A DNA stretch of 64,000 nucleotides, from assembly GCF_002201575.2 (NCBI RefSeq), contig NC_058408.1, positions 56,285,853 to 56,349,852 on the forward strand. The letters are read 5' to 3'. A program made the translations under genes and the position numbers. Origin of the DNA: Neomonachus schauinslandi (lineage: Eukaryota > Chordata > Mammalia > Carnivora > Phocidae). The notes beneath the pieces are model-generated. The model searched no databases. It worked only from the letters and a program-made list of their open reading frames with translations, and was not told the DNA's origin. The stretch's first letter is position 1, and every line of letters starts with the position of its first letter. Positions 33,265 to 46,359 of the stretch are shown in pieces.

Positions 33265-33880
33265 ACAACACACAGCTTTATCAGATTTCACCAGTTTCAT
33301 ATGTGTGTGTGTGTGTGTGTGTAGTTTTATGCAGTTTTGTCACAAGAGTAAACTCATGTAACCACCACAACAGTTAAGAGACAGCACTCTTCAACCACAT
33401 GGGTTTCTTTTGCTATTGCTTAATAGTTATACCCTACACTCATCCCACTCTCCATCCCAAATCATAGGCAACCACTAATCTGTTCTCTGTTTTTATTATT
33501 TTGTTATTTTAAAATGTTTCATAAATATAATCAATATATAGCATTTGAGAATTTTTTTATTTCACTCAGCATTAATTCCCTTGAGATCATCCATGTTATT
33601 GCATGTATAAATCAAATTGTAGCTTATAACTACATTTCTTTTTATTTCTGAGTAGCATTCCATTCATCTGCTAAAGGACATTTGAGCAGTTTCCAGTTTT
33701 TTATGAATGAAGTTTCTACAAACATTTGTACACAAGTTTCTGTGTCAACAGATCTTTTTTTCATTTCTCTAGGATAAGTGCTCAAAGTTCAATTGCTGGG
33801 TTGCATGGTAAACATGTTTAGTTTAAGAAAGTGCCAAACTATTTTCCAGAATGTCTTTACCATTTTATAGTCACATCAGC
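33265..33880 (-). mobile_element. Old L1 3' remnant
   Basis: Antisense L1 text: GGACATTTGAGCAGTTTCCAG, GTGCTCAAAGTTCAATTGCTG and CTTAATAGTTATACCCTACAC. A (TG)n run is at 33302-33322. Confidence 0.65.
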
Positions 33881-34140
33881 TTTAGGTTATGCTTCTCTCC
33901 TAAGCTCCAGAACTGTGCCTCCAATTACCTATTAAGTAATTGACCTGGAAGTCTCATATCCTCAAACTCAGCTTGTTGAAACTTGAGCTCATTATCTTCC
34001 CTTACACACCAGTAATCCTGTATTTTCTGTGTGGACTAACATAACCCTTTACTACCCAAACCAAACACTGAGAGCCACCTAGATTCCTCTCTCACACCTA
34101 TATACCTGTGCTAAATCCATCACTTGGGTTGGTCCATTTT
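33881..34140 (+). mobile_element. L2 fragment
   Basis: CTCCAGAACTGTGCCTCCAAT, CTGGAAGTCTCATATCCTC and TTGAAACTTGAGCTCATTA are L2-like in plus orientation. Confidence 0.5.
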
Positions 34141-35594
34141 ATCTTTTTACTCTCAAACAGAAGGGAAGACAGATCATCATCCACCGGAAATTATGATTAC
34201 CTGTGTTCACAATAAGGTGTCCTAACTTGGGGTATTTTTGTCAAGTTAAGAGCAGATATTTTACAGTTGGTAAATGCTTGTTGGTAAATGTACAGTTAAT
34301 GCTTGAAGCAAAGAAAGTGAAAAAGACTAGCTGGTCACCTATAAGTATGTCTAAATTGCCAAGTGAATTCAAATCCCTCTATATGGTAGCAGATTGGAAA
34401 ACATAGACTTATTCTTGGCAGAGCTCTAGCTTCAGGCTTGGGTAAAACTGCAAATGAATTCTATTGTATTTATAAAACAACTTATTTTAGCAGTGTGGAT
34501 AATCAAGCGTGTATAGCATAGTCTGCTGGCTTGGATCCACTGTCAGTTATAACCATTTGTAAAACAGTCCCTAAAATAATCACCTAAGAGTTTAACTAAT
34601 AATTATTGTGTTTTGGTGACATAGTTACTAAGTGTCTATATTTAAGATTTCTGAAGGAAATTTTCAAGTGGTTTGTGAGATGGGCCAGAGCATGCTCATT
34701 CCTGCTCAGCACTTGGGGCATTCAATAGAATTTGAGAGTCATTACTCACTGCCGTTACCAGCTACACTTACCTGGAGTCAACCACATGACTCCAGACCCC
34801 AAACCAGATCGTCCTTGTCCAAGGGACAAATTATCCTTGGACCAAGCCTCAGAGACATGACTTAATACAAATCAAGTTGATATTCTGAAATAAAGTCCTG
34901 CTGAGAAGTAAAATAAGGAAATACACAACACAGAGTCAGTTGGCAATCCACTTAGTGGCTTCCTAGAGATCACCCTCTTCCAGTCTTCCCTTCTAGTTGC
35001 ATAGCCAATTTCACTCCTTGTGGAAAAGCTATCGACTCTTTTGCTCTTAGTATAAATGTCTATTAAGAAGTTGATTATGTTGAGAGAAATCACTAATGTC
35101 CCTAGAGACGGTGTAGTGTGACTGCTTGGCATAATTATAGATGAGGAAGCCAACTCAGCTTTGTAACAATAGGGAATATGTTCAGGAAGTCCCTCATTTA
35201 AGCTCATTTCCAACTGGTTTTGTTCAACTAGTGCTAAGGGACTCTGGAGTCCTTGGAAGTTAAGCCATTATTACTGTTATATCCTTCCTTATGAACAGGT
35301 TCCATCAAGCTGCTGTGACTGCAGCCTAAGACCTTTGAGAAAATAAGCCAGTTTTCTACCACTTATCCTCCTGCTTGAAGCATAACTCATTTCCAAAACC
35401 ATTTTTCTTCCTAGCCATTCAGGGTCCAGCTTTGACTTTCCTATGGATAGACTGGACTTAGAGTGAGCCTAAGAAAGTGAGGCTGCAGGTCTGGACATAA
35501 TAGTTTTCTATAGAGCCAGCTAATCTTCTGAGAAGCTTGTCTAGCCATAAGCCCAGATATCTACAAAATTTTCAGGAAAAGAGTTCACTATCTG
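34141..35594. other. Intergenic, nothing recognised
   Basis: The open frames here (for example minus 35213-34872) show no family resemblance. No assigned repeat. Confidence 0.4.
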
Positions 35595-36195
35595 AATTCT
35601 TTCTATACTAGCTTTCCATTGCTGCAGTAATAAGTTACCACAAATTCAGCAGCTTAGAACACAAATTTATTATCTTACAGTTCTGTATGTCAGAAATCTG
35701 ACACAGGTCTCACCTGGCTAGAATCAAGGTGTTGCAGGGCTGCATTTCTCTCTGAAGGCTCCGGGAGAGATCCATTTCCTTGCTTTTTTGAGTTGTTGGA
35801 AGAATTCAGTTCTTTGAGGTCCCTGCTTTCTTGCTTGTCAGCTGACCACTTTTCCCAGTTTCTCAAAACTATCCACATTCCTTGGCTTGTGAGCCCTTTC
35901 TCCATCTTCAAGGCCAGTAGTAGTGGGTATACATATTCTCTCACTTTGAATCTCTTCTCCTTTTTCCTCTTTCTCATCTCTTTACAAGCTAGGTAGAAAA
36001 GGTTTTCTGCTTTCAATGTCTCATGTGATTAGTTTGGGCTCACATGGGTAATCTGGTATAACCTCACAATCTCAGGGTCTGTACCCTTAATCATATCAGC
36101 AAAGTCCCTCTTGTCATGCAATACAACATATAAGATTCAGGGATTAGAGTTCGGGTGTTTGGAAAGGGGGAGTCCATTACTCTGCCTAACACGTT
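35595..36195 (+). mobile_element. Old medium-reiteration repeat, family not assigned
   Basis: The text GCTGCAGTAATAAGTTACCAC, TTATTATCTTACAGTTCTG and CATTCCTTGGCTTGTGAGCCC is a pattern I recognise from a common mammalian repeat, but I cannot place its class. The open frames on both strands here come from this repeat. Confidence 0.5.
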
Positions 36196-37234
36196 GTCTA
36201 AAGGTAAGGACTCATTACAGATTTGTTCAACAAATCTTTATTTAGTGCCTACTATATACAAGATAATTTGCAAAGCACTGGATGTTCTGTCTTATTGCAC
36301 TTGTGAACTGTGAGAGGTGATAGAGAAGTTGTGCACTGAGAAAACTTACCTACTGAATTTTCTCTTGAGCCACACTCACATCGTCCACAAGAAGAAGAGG
36401 GCTGGGAAGGAACTGATGACATAAGAGATTCTCAGACAACCATAGTAGTTGTGTGTGATTATCTATCTCTAACTCCCATGCTGATCCAATTCACTTTTCA
36501 CAGATTAGGGCCTGGGTGTGAAGTGAGGAATTAATGATGTGGAAGTGTTACTGTGGAAGTTATCTTTAATTCAGAAAGAATCAATTCATGTAACAATACA
36601 TAAAAGCTTCCATGTGTGCCACAGTGTCATGCTAGCATGCATACATATAGGTTTTGTTCTTTGAGAACTTACAGTGCAGGTCAGGAGACATGGCACTAAA
36701 GCAGTTTGATACCAGTGAAGAGCAATAGTTCATTTAATTAAAGCAAAAGTCATGCTTCAGCTCATTTACAGATTGAAAAGGGCACAACCAGTGCAAGCTA
36801 GTGACACAGGAAAAGTTCTTTTCCTTCTTGTGCATGTCAGAAGTGGGAGTGGTGGAGGGGTGAGGAGAGGAGGATCAGAGTTAAAAATACCAGTTGTGGC
36901 CAGAGCATCTCATTAATTGATGGACTTTTAATAAAAGACAACACTGTCATTATATATCTTTTCTTTGTTATCTGTTATCTTTTCTGAAAAAAAAAAATCT
37001 AGGAAAAATTACGTCAAAATGTAATACTCAAAAACTGACAATAGCAAATGCTGATGAGGATGTGGAGCAACAGGAACTCTCACTCATTGCTGGTGGATGG
37101 AAGTCATTTTTCAGGATAAACCCTTTTAGGTCCATACTCTCTGAACATGGAATGTGCCAGTGGAGTTAAACCAACAGTTGTCCTATCATCTCTCAGAATA
37201 ATTTTACCAACATAATGATAATAGCAATTTTCCT
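36196..37234. other. Intergenic, nothing recognised
   Basis: Weak L2-like scraps near 36225-36290. No coding signal. Confidence 0.4.
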
Positions 37235-37405
37235 GTGTTTGTGTTGTAGACCTTATGAACCCTTGAGAAGCAAGTAGGGTATGGGTTAATATTCCCATTT
37301 TACAAACAAAGAAACTGACGTTCAGAGAACACAAGGATCTTTCCCAAAGTCACATTGTAAATGGCAGAACAGGAACTTAAATGCAGATCTACATTCCGTT
37401 GACTG
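37235..37405 (-). mobile_element. MIR
   Basis: CCCATTTTACAAACAAAGAAAC, TTTCCCAAAGTCACATTGTAA and GGCAGAACAGGAACTTAAAT follow the antisense MIR. Confidence 0.7.
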
Positions 37406-37557
37406 GACAAGGAAGACTGAAGGCAGATTAAGCAGCACAGTAAATAGCTAGGAGCAGGCCAGGCTGCCTTTCCTCTGCCTCCATTCATGGAAGGGTAAGA
37501 AAAGTACAGTGAAAAGGGAGACCTTGAGTGGGAAGGAATTAGCAAATAGTTCTTTCT

Positions 37558-37760
37558 TTCTTTTTTTTTTTAAAGATTTTATTTATTTATTTGACAGAGA
37601 GAGAGAGAGATCACAAGTCCGCAGACAGGCAGGCAGAGGGAGAAGGAGAAGCAGGCCCCCCTCTGAGCAGGGAGCCCGATGTGGGGCTTGATCCCAGGAC
37701 CCCAGGGTCATGACCTGAGCTGAAGGCAGACGTTTAACGACTGAGCCACCCAGGCACCCC
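37558..37760 (-). mobile_element. CAN-SINE
   Basis: TTTAAAGATTTTATTTATTT, GAGCAGGGAGCCCGATGTGG and GAGCCACCCAGGCACCCC. Perfect 16-bp target duplication GCAAATAGTTCTTTCT at 37542-37557 and 37761-37776. Confidence 0.96.
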
Positions 37761-37939
37761 GCAAATAGTTCTTTCTGATGGAGACATCAGCTCCTGAATT
37801 CTCATGTGGCTGTCTGCTAAGATCCTTTCTCTCCCAGGGGCTGGTGCTGCCACCTCCACGTTGGACCTCCCGGTGGGCACTGATCCCTCCTTGCCTTACC
37901 GTGCTTGGGTATGAGAAAAAAAAGTTGATAACCATTTAT

Positions 37940-38095
37940 TAACTATCATCCCTGTGACAGTGACTGAACTAGATTCTTTAATATCATCTCATCAAAACTG
38001 GAATTAATGTCCTCATGTTACACATGAGGAAACTGCCAGCACTAAGGAAGAACAGAATAATCAAACCTGTCTCTTTTTCCCTTGAAGTGATCAAT
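37940..38095 (-). mobile_element. MIR fragment
   Basis: TAATATCATCTCATCAAAAC and CTCATGTTACACATGAGGAAAC resemble the antisense MIR core. Confidence 0.5.
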
Positions 38096-38109
38096 TCTTT
38101 TGCATTTTA

Positions 38110-38540
38110 AAATAAAATGGTGCATCAAGTATTAAAGAAAAAAATCAACACAGCAAAATCAACCATATTTCCTCATTCTAACAACTACCTTTTGTGTATC
38201 ATCTTATCTTTGAGTGCACATATTTTGCTAGAAGTTGCAATTGGCATGCATATAAATTTTTGTTCTGCTTTTAAAATTTATATCAGAATTATCTTCCACA
38301 TTACCACGATCTTCATAATAAACATTTTAGTGGTTGCATAGTAAATTATTTCCTTAATGGACATTTAGGTTCTTTCCAGTATTTGGTTTCCAAATCAAAT
38401 TGTTCTGTTTTGTGCTAATAACATTTTGTTACTATTTTATTATTTCCTTAGAATAAATTCTCAAGAGTCTTATTATTGAATAAAAGGGTATAAACATTTT
38501 TTATAACCCTTTCCACATTACCAGGCAAAAGGCCTGTATG
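38110..38540 (-). mobile_element. Old L1-like remnant
   Basis: TTAATGGACATTTAGGTTCTTT and TTTAGTGGTTGCATAGTAAAT resemble antisense L1 3' sequence. Heavily diverged. Confidence 0.4.
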
Positions 38541-39984
38541 AATCTAAGTGACACATACAAATAAGTGTAAAGTTAGATATTTTCAAAAGAAACCCTGCTG
38601 TTTTCCATTTCTGGCAATACAATGAATCTCCAAATTAAAATAGCTAACATACCGAAGAAAATACGAAAACTATCTTCTTAAATGAATTACTGACCTGACA
38701 AGAAAATAAGGAATCTAACATCCTCAAATTAAAATCAACAACCCCAGAGAGTAAGTAACAAAGCTGGATCTTTACCTTAGGTGGCTTGCTCAACACGAAA
38801 GAATACTACATTGATGAGGTTGTATTCTTCCCAGCATATCATTTTAGGAGACACAGGATTCAGTTTGATCCATTATTGGTTATGTTAAGTTTGATCATTA
38901 GAATAAGGTGGTATCTGTCAGATTTCTCCATTGTAAGGGCACCTTTTCTCATTGGTAATTAATAAATTACCTGTAGGGTGATATCTTAAGACTGTATGAA
39001 TACCTTGTTCCCCAACTATTTTTACTCAATGATAATACATCCATTAATAGTATTCTTGCCTGAAAGAAGGTGATTTCCCCCATCACTTAAGTATTGTCAA
39101 ATTCAAACTGTTTCAGCCAATTTGCCCTTCTACTAGCAGGGTGTGAGAGTTTCCAACATTCCATATCTTCACCAAGCTTGCTAAGGTCAGACTGACCAAG
39201 TTTTATCACCTTAATGGATACGGGATGGTATTTTCTACTGATGGTTAGATTTAGAGGCTTGTTCTAGATTCAGGTTCATTTATTTAGTCAAGAATACTTC
39301 ATACATGATGGTGTATACTTCCTGTTATATCACATCAAGAGGCACATAAATGCCTGGTTGTTAATCAACAGGTTCAAATGTGGTTGACCTGATCTACCAA
39401 TAGACCAATAAGTTTTCTCATTAAAAAAAAAAAAAAAACTTTGCATATGGTATTATTTATTCTTTTTACAAAACAAAAAGTTTCATATGTGTATCCATAT
39501 GTCTTTAAAATGCCTGTATTGATTAATACAATTGTCATTTACAAAACAATTTTTCTTCCAGTTCTGTCATTTTTTCTTTATTTATTATTTGATATTCTTC
39601 AATAAGTAAGAACTTCCCCTTCTGTTTTCCTCCATGGGCTATGGATTCTTTTTTATTCAAAGTATTATAATCTATTAATCTCAATATTCTTTTTAATGCT
39701 CAAATTGTCTCAAATTTCACCAGTAAGGATTACTTCAAGCTGTCATGTTTCCCTAAGTTTTTGTGCACTTGCTTATTTCTGGCACAGCAAGAAATTCCTG
39801 GCTCACCTTGTACATTACCTGCTTCAGACCTGGAGTCAATCATTTCCCCAAGGAAACCTTGTTCCATTTGGAGAAAGGTACTTAGAAATCAAGTTCTGTT
39901 GTAATAGATGCACTTATTTCCACTAGGATATAGCTGAGTATAGGCCCTGTCAGTGGATAGAACTAGGAGATAGATATATATATA
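38541..39984. other. Intergenic, nothing recognised
   Basis: AT-rich with an A16 run near 39423. No coding signal or assigned repeat. Confidence 0.4.
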
Positions 39985-40158
39985 TTTTTAGATTTTATTT
40001 ATTTATTCATGAGAGATAGAGAGAGAGAGGCAGAGGCAGAGGGAGAAGCAGGCTCCCCGTGGAGCAGGGAGCCTGATGCAGGACTCGATCCCAGGACCCT
40101 GGGATCACGACCTGAGCTGAAGGCAGACGCTTAACCGACTGAGCCACCCAGGCGTCCC
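39985..40158 (-). mobile_element. CAN-SINE
   Basis: TTTAGATTTTATTTATTTATTC, GGGAGAAGCAGGCTCCCCGTG and GAGCCACCCAGGCGTCCC. Flanks GAGATAGATATAT and GAGATATATTT suggest the target duplication. Confidence 0.92.
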
Positions 40159-40499
40159 GAGATATATTTTTTTTAAACAATGACTTTATATGGATACCTC
40201 ACCACAGGGTCTTTCTCTCATTTGTCAAATCCACATTTATATTTCTCTTCTCCCACAGTGATAATCTTATTTCCTTATAACATCAATATATTTGTTCACT
40301 TACTCAATCCTGTAATACACAAAAAGTAGTTTCTGGATTAGTGCATCAATGTTACTACCAATAAAATCCTACAAGCTAAAGTCCAAGATATTTTTGTAAT
40401 TCCTTTTGTCCTTAGAATATATCCACTGAGCATGGACAGTCAGAGTACTATGTTCCACTGGTATTTGGATTGGCTCTTTTTTTTTTTTTCTTCTTTGAG

Positions 40500-41060
40500 T
40501 TTGTTAGTTTATTTTTATTTTTGAGTATGTAAACATGAATATGGCCTCCCAGTCAAAACCATATGTAGACACATACTCAAAGAAGCCTCATTGTCTTCCA
40601 CTTGATCCCCACTAACAACAAGGAGATGACCAATCTTGTTAGTTTCTGATTTAATCTTCTTGTGCCTATTTGCAAATAAGCAAATGCACACATATTTATC
40701 ATATTTCCCTTCTTCTATACTAAAGGTGCATACTATACACTCCTTGGCACCTTGAGTTTTTAAAATTAACAACATAATTGAACAGTACTCCATTGTGAAG
40801 ATGTATTATTGTCTATTCATTATGTTTCCTATTTTGTCCATTTAGAATATTCCCAGTATTTTTGCTATTAAAATTATACCCTAATGTATAAACTTGTGCA
40901 TATATACTTTTATACTGTTAGAGTTATCTTTACCCCAATTTCCTAGAAGTTGGATTGTTTGGTTAAAGAATAAATGCATGTGTAGTTTTGCTATATATTG
41001 CCAAATTCTTCTCTATAATGGTGGTACCATCCACACCAGCAACATAGGAAAATGATGTTT
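40500..41060 (-). mobile_element. Old L1 3' remnant
   Basis: Antisense L1-type text: ATTATTGTCTATTCATTATG, AGAAGTTGGATTGTTTGGTTA and GGTGGTACCATCCACACCAGC. Confidence 0.5.
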
Positions 41061-42640
41061 CCCCTCAGTCTCACCATAAGAGTGTGCTGTCAAGCTTTTG
41101 AAGAGAACCGCCCCCCCGACTCTTCAAATAGTTTGATCTCATCTGGTCCCAATTCTCCTTCTTTCTCCCACCTTCCATAATTGTTTCTTTGCTTTGTTGG
41201 GACTTTCTTTGGTTCTGTTAAATCTCCAGAAATAGCACAAACTGAGGAGTATATCGTATTTGCCTTGGAATTTTTACATTTGCAACATTTTGAGAGAATC
41301 TGCTTATCTGTAATTAGTCTGGTCTAAGGCAGGAAGGCTCTGTTGCATAGTCTTAGAACATCTAACCAAATAAAAATAGTTCTAAAAATGATTAGTTCTG
41401 AAAAATTCACACACTATTATGATGAACTTTGCAAAAGCAAAGCCAAATTTCTTCTGGGATCAGTCACTCAGCAAAACAAATCTCACAATAAGTTTCTCCT
41501 GCCTTGAACTCTTACATGACTATGTGTAAAAGGAAAAATGAGTGTCCAAGCCAATGCCAAAGCTTGTAAGATAGATGGGAAAAAACGATAGGAAAACATC
41601 TTATATTTCTGTTTATGTAGGTAGGAGGCTGGAGAATCTTATTCTTGTACAAAATGTTTTCCTTATATTTATCAACAGGATTATTTTCATTAGAGGAGAA
41701 CCAATGTTTATAGAAACACTTGTCTATACAGTGGACCCTTGGCTTATGAAGGCAATTTATTGGCAGATTTCAGTATTGAAGGGACACAATATTTGGTAAT
41801 TTATAATTTTGCTAAGACTGGAATTTGAATGGTTTATACGGCACACAAGAAAGGCAAGTATACATTGGTAGAATGTCCCCTAGCTAGTGGGTAAGTCATT
41901 CTCTCTAGGGTTCAGTGAGTTTTAATTATATATACATAGATTATGGGAAAGGGTAAATGCTGTGCATTTTAATTTAGATTGTTCCCAATATTTTGCTATT
42001 AAAAATTATGTCCATAATGAATAACCATGTGAGTTTTTTTCATACTGTTAGAGGTAGATCAGAGAATGGTGTTGTAGGGGGGAAAGTATCCATAATCAAG
42101 TAGATTGGGAACATATTGAGTTAGACAGATGTAAACACACATCTGCTATTCTGAAGGACTTCTCAGAGCCTTTAACATGCTCTTCAAGACTCTTTAAGAA
42201 GGGAGCTACATCATGCAGTGTTTCCAAACTTATTTGCCTGTGAGATATATATATATATATATATTACATCTGTGGAAAGTAGTGTTCTAGGGAATATATT
42301 TTGTAAACATATTTTGCTGTGGTGGCATTTATACACCTGGGGACTCTGGTAGGCCTTGGTACCCACTTCACAGGAAGGTCGAGTGTCTTTTCTACTTCAC
42401 CTTCCAGAGTTCAATCCATCCTCTCCAAACTTTCAGACGGCTGTGTTGCTTTACCATGGGCAGTCTTTCCTATTTCTTTTCCTTCATTCAATCCAGGATC
42501 TGTTTCTCAAGGAAAGAGCTTCACAAAGCTAGCCTGGAAATTTCCCACCTGCCCAGGTGGATAGAGTCTACTTTAGGATTCAGGCATTTGCTAACAATTA
42601 TTTAGTCCTGGTATAAAGGCCAGGCAAATCTTCATTTGCC
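41061..42640. other. Intergenic, small remnants only
   Basis: A short L1-like piece near 41950-42060 (ATTGTTCCCAATATTTTGCT) and a (TA)n run at 42247-42263. No gene seen. Confidence 0.4.
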
Positions 42641-42657
42641 AGAAATTAACATTTCTA

Positions 42658-42775
42658 CGGGCAACTGGGTGGCTCAGTTTGTTAAGCGTCTGACTCTTGA
42701 TTTCAGCTCAGGTCATGATCTCAGGGTTGTGAGATTCTCTCTCTCCCTCTGCCCCTCCCTCCCAAAATAAAATAA
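42658..42775 (+). mobile_element. CAN-SINE, internally deleted
   Basis: Head GGCAACTGGGTGGCTCAGTTT. It jumps from GGGTTGTGAGAT straight to the CT-rich end and AAAATAAAATAAAA tail, so it lacks the usual middle. Flanks AAATTAACATTTCTA and AAATTAGCATTTCTA form the target duplication with one mismatch. Confidence 0.92.
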
Positions 42776-42799
42776 AATTAGCATTTCTAGCAGTATTTT

Positions 42800-43020
42800 A
42801 CGTGGTACTATTTATTGAGTGACTGACTATACACGCTAAGTGCTTTATTCATATTATTTCATCTATTTTTACTTTTTAAAAAAACCCACAGCATTACAAT
42901 GTAGAAAGAATTTCCATTTTAGATACCATATTATTTTACAGATGATGAACCTGAACTTCAGAGAGATTTAATACCTCACTGAAAATCACACAGCCAGTTT
43001 GTGGCATTATCCAAATGTTT
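42800..43020 (-). mobile_element. MIR
   Basis: CTATTTATTGAGTGACTGAC, AAGTGCTTTATTCATATTAT, TTTTACAGATGATGAACCTG and ATCACACAGCCAGTTTGTGG follow antisense MIR in order. Confidence 0.75.
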
Positions 43021-44068
43021 GTTTTGCTGATTTGCATGACTACAATGACCAGATTTTTCTTCTACTTCATGCTGCTTCCCAGTAATTCAACAAAGCCAAG
43101 ACATTAGTCAATTATCTGTTAGATACAGAAAACCCAAAAGAATATATTTTTGCTTCAATTTTCTGAATATCTCAAGGGAGGAAAGTGACTCATTTCTGAT
43201 CACTCCAGATAATTGCCTTATTTCTCTGCGTTTTTTGTCAGTGGGAATTATCAAACTCCCATCGGAGAAAGTGTTTCATTTCCCTAAGTCAGACAAGGCT
43301 CTCTTAATTAAGGGAAACATTCCACTTGTTAGAATCATAAAGACGCTCCCGTGCTAATTACCCTTAGCCAGACTGACTGGAGGCATCTTTCTGTAAGATA
43401 AAGCGATAAAACAGAGTTTCTTAAAAAGGTATTGTTCATCTCTTCCTCTCTTCCTATCAACTAGAAGCAGAGATGAGGCCTTGCTGGTTTGTGAAACAGC
43501 CCTCTGTATTCCTGTAACATTCCCCAGGGGATGACCTGTGGGTTTTTGAGCTCTGTTTTCTCTCCAAAATCAACATTGTTGAACAAGGAAAGGAAGCTCT
43601 AACCATCGAAGGTCAAGGAAGCCAACATCCAGAGAGCAAGGAAATTCTGTTTTGAAAGTTAGTCCCAAATCTTCTTCCGCAGTCCTCCTTCTGGACAATG
43701 CCTGCGTGCTCCTCATTGTCAGATCTATCATCTCTTCACCCTGCATGCTCTGCTCCACACAAACATTAACTTGGCCCCCTACACCACTGGCAAACAAGGT
43801 GAAGTGGATGAGGCTGACCGCCTGACTCCTGCATTATACATAGATGGCTCTTGTCTGTGGAAAAGGCACAGTGGTACACACACAGAGGCAGGGCCAGGAT
43901 GGCTGACTTGGTGTGGGAGGGGTCCGGACCAGGATTCTTCTTTCTAGACATCCTCATCATAAAAGAGATTGGTTTCCTACTTTTGTTCTAGCATTGTCCC
44001 ATTTTGACATGAACTTTATAACTTCCCAGAATTAGTTGGGGGAGGTTTCACATATTCTAGTAAAATTT
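43021..44068. other. Intergenic, nothing recognised
   Basis: Unique-looking. Overlapping minus-strand open frames at 43570-43960 have no family resemblance. Confidence 0.4.
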
Positions 44069-44194
44069 TAAGATTTTTTTTTAAGTGGGCTCCATGCCCA
44101 GTGTGGAGCACAACATAGGGCTTGAACTCATGACCCTGAGATCAAGACCTGAGCTGTAATCAAGAGTTGAACACTTAACCAACTGAGCCACCCA
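44069..44194 (-). mobile_element. CAN-SINE, short variant
   Basis: AAGATTTTTTTTTAAGTGGG, CTTGAACTCATGACCCTGAG and GAGCCACCCAG. Flanks AAAATTTTAAGAT and AGAATTTTAGGAT resemble each other. Confidence 0.87.
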
Positions 44195-45539
44195 GAATTT
44201 TAGGATATTTTAAAGAAGGTTTACAAATGCTATAGGTCAGAACGATTCCTTATTGAGAAAAATCTCCTACTGCTTTTAGAGATAAAAACACTTCTAATAA
44301 TTAAGCCTCATTATTTTCAGTGTGGAAGTGTCCCCCTAAAGGAGTGCTCCTTGCTTTCCTGTGATCTGACTACAGGTAGGCACTCAGCATGAAGAGGTAT
44401 GTGCATAAGCATCATCAATCCTCTCAGCTTCTCAAAGTTAGCATTCAGTTTGGTACTAGGAGATATTGAGGCTGGCAGCTTTTCCCAAATGGTTTTCTGT
44501 CTTTACACTGTACAAGATTAAAGTAGAAAGAACACTTCCTTTTTAGGATGCCAACTGTTCTGAAATGCATGATTAGGACACAAAAGCAAATGTTTTAATT
44601 TCAAGTGACTTCATTCATTTATTAATTCAACAAATATCTATGATCATTTACTAAAAGCCAGGCAAAGTTAGAAGCTGGGGATACAACAACAAATAAAATA
44701 CTCTATGAGAAGGCATCATTATGATGTCCAGAATTACCCCCATTTTTCAGTAAAAATTTGAACACCAGCAACTAATGGACAATAAGTAAAACTGGGTTAT
44801 AGCAAACATCATGTATTGGAAAATGACTCCATACAGTGAATCAGTCCTTCCATATCTCTCTTTTTTAGGACAACTCAGCAAAATAAAACTCCAATTTATT
44901 ATTAGACAACATTGTTTCACATACACATCACACAGGCCAAAAAATAAGCAGCAAGTTCATAGATCAAAAAAGGGAGAAAAAGAAAGCTTTTCTCTTTGGC
45001 CTTGTTAACCATTTCATACAAACCAACTCTTGATAGTACAGCTAAGCATAAACACACAAGAAAGTTACGGAATGTTCAGAATAAGATTTTTTGTTGTTGT
45101 TGTTTTTGCCTTTTTTATAAGTTTTATTTTTCTCCTTTGAGATTACAGCAAATATGGTCACACCATAAGTAGAGTCAGAAGTAGGACAGAAAACATGCTG
45201 AAGGCTGGTTAGGTCATCTGAGATCCTTAAAAATGGCTGACTTCTAACAACATGTATAAAAATATAAAATGCAAATAAAAATTACAACTGTCCTTTTTTA
45301 AAACACTTTCAACAAAAAAAGCATGGCCTTGGGAATCTTGGTTCCTCTGTCCTTCCCCATTTCAAATCCACACAGAAGTGGTGGCCAGAAAAGCAATGAG
45401 GCAGAAGAAGTTGGAGAGATTTGAGAGAAGGACTCAGCCACTGCTGAGTTTGGAAGGTGAAGGGGTCATAAGCCAGGGAATGTAGGTGGCCCCTAGACAC
45501 TGAGAGTGACTCCTGGCTGATAGCCAGCAAGGAAACAGG
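44195..45539. other. Intergenic with an L2 3'-end fragment
   Basis: 44595-44735 is antisense L2-like (TTAATTCAACAAATATCTAT, GCTGGGGATACAACAAC). The rest is unassigned and without coding signal. Confidence 0.45.
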
Positions 45540-45795
45540 GACCTCAGTACTACAACCATAAAAATCTGGATTCTGTCAACCATCTGAATGACCTTGGAAG
45601 TAGATTCTTCCCAGAGTCTCCCAAGAAGAGCCCAACTGACTTACACTTTGATTTTGACAAAGTGAAACCCAGAGCAGAGAAACCATCCACCATACTTCTG
45701 ACCTATAGAAACCATGAAATAATAAATTTGGGTTGTTTTCAGCCATCAAATTTGCAGTAATTTGTTACAGCAGTGGTAGTAAACTAACACATCCA
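45540..45795 (+). mobile_element. MLT1-like LTR remnant
   Basis: CTATAGAAACCATGAAATAATAAATTT and GCAGTAATTTGTTACAGCAG and AAACTAACACA resemble the 3' end of an MLT1-type LTR of the ancient MaLR group. No internal retroviral genes are seen. Confidence 0.6.
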
Positions 45796-46359
45796 TCTTG
45801 TCCCAACACGACATACAGAAGTCAGATCATGTCATTTCCACTTGCAAGCACCTGCCACTCACTGTGGTGGGCTTTGTCTGGCCTCAGGAATCAATTTGGA
45901 AGTGCAGAAATTAACCACCTCCTCCCAGGGTCAGCCCTCAGCAAATGACAGACTGGAATTGGTGGGTCCACCCCAGCTCCCTCACCCCTCCTTCAGGCTA
46001 TAGTTAGATATCTCCCAGAGCTCCCTGCAGGGGGCGGGCCGCTGAGGCCTTGTTCCCACAGTGGTAACCTGTCTATTAGCATACACTTTACCAGGTTCCT
46101 TCCTTTCCCTGTCTTACTTCCTCACTCGTTTACTATGCTCCTTGGATCATCTCCCAAATAAACGATTTTCACCCACATCCTTGTCTTAGGGTCTACTGTG
46201 AAAGGATCCCAACCAAAGACACTGAATTTACAGGGCCAGCTAGGGGTATGGGAAGTGAAAGAGGTTGCTTTAACACTTTTTTCACACAAAAATTCAGGTA
46301 TATTTCCTTCTGGGGTTTCTGTCTGAGCAGGCATGGAATGAACACAAAGGATGTGGTCT
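45796..46359. other. Intergenic, possible LTR-like end, unassigned
   Basis: 46080-46220 (TCCCAAATAAACGATTTTCAC, CTTGTCTTAGGGTCTACTG) looks like an old LTR end, not assignable. No gene. Confidence 0.35.

Noticed and set aside
35690..36016. 108-codon minus frame
   Set aside because: It lies within a common old interspersed repeat.
43570..43960. Two overlapping minus-strand frames as a small gene
   Set aside because: No start context, splice structure or family resemblance; ordinary chance frames.
45540..45795. Endogenous retrovirus
   Set aside because: Only an LTR-like end is visible; no gag, pol or env sequence was found nearby.
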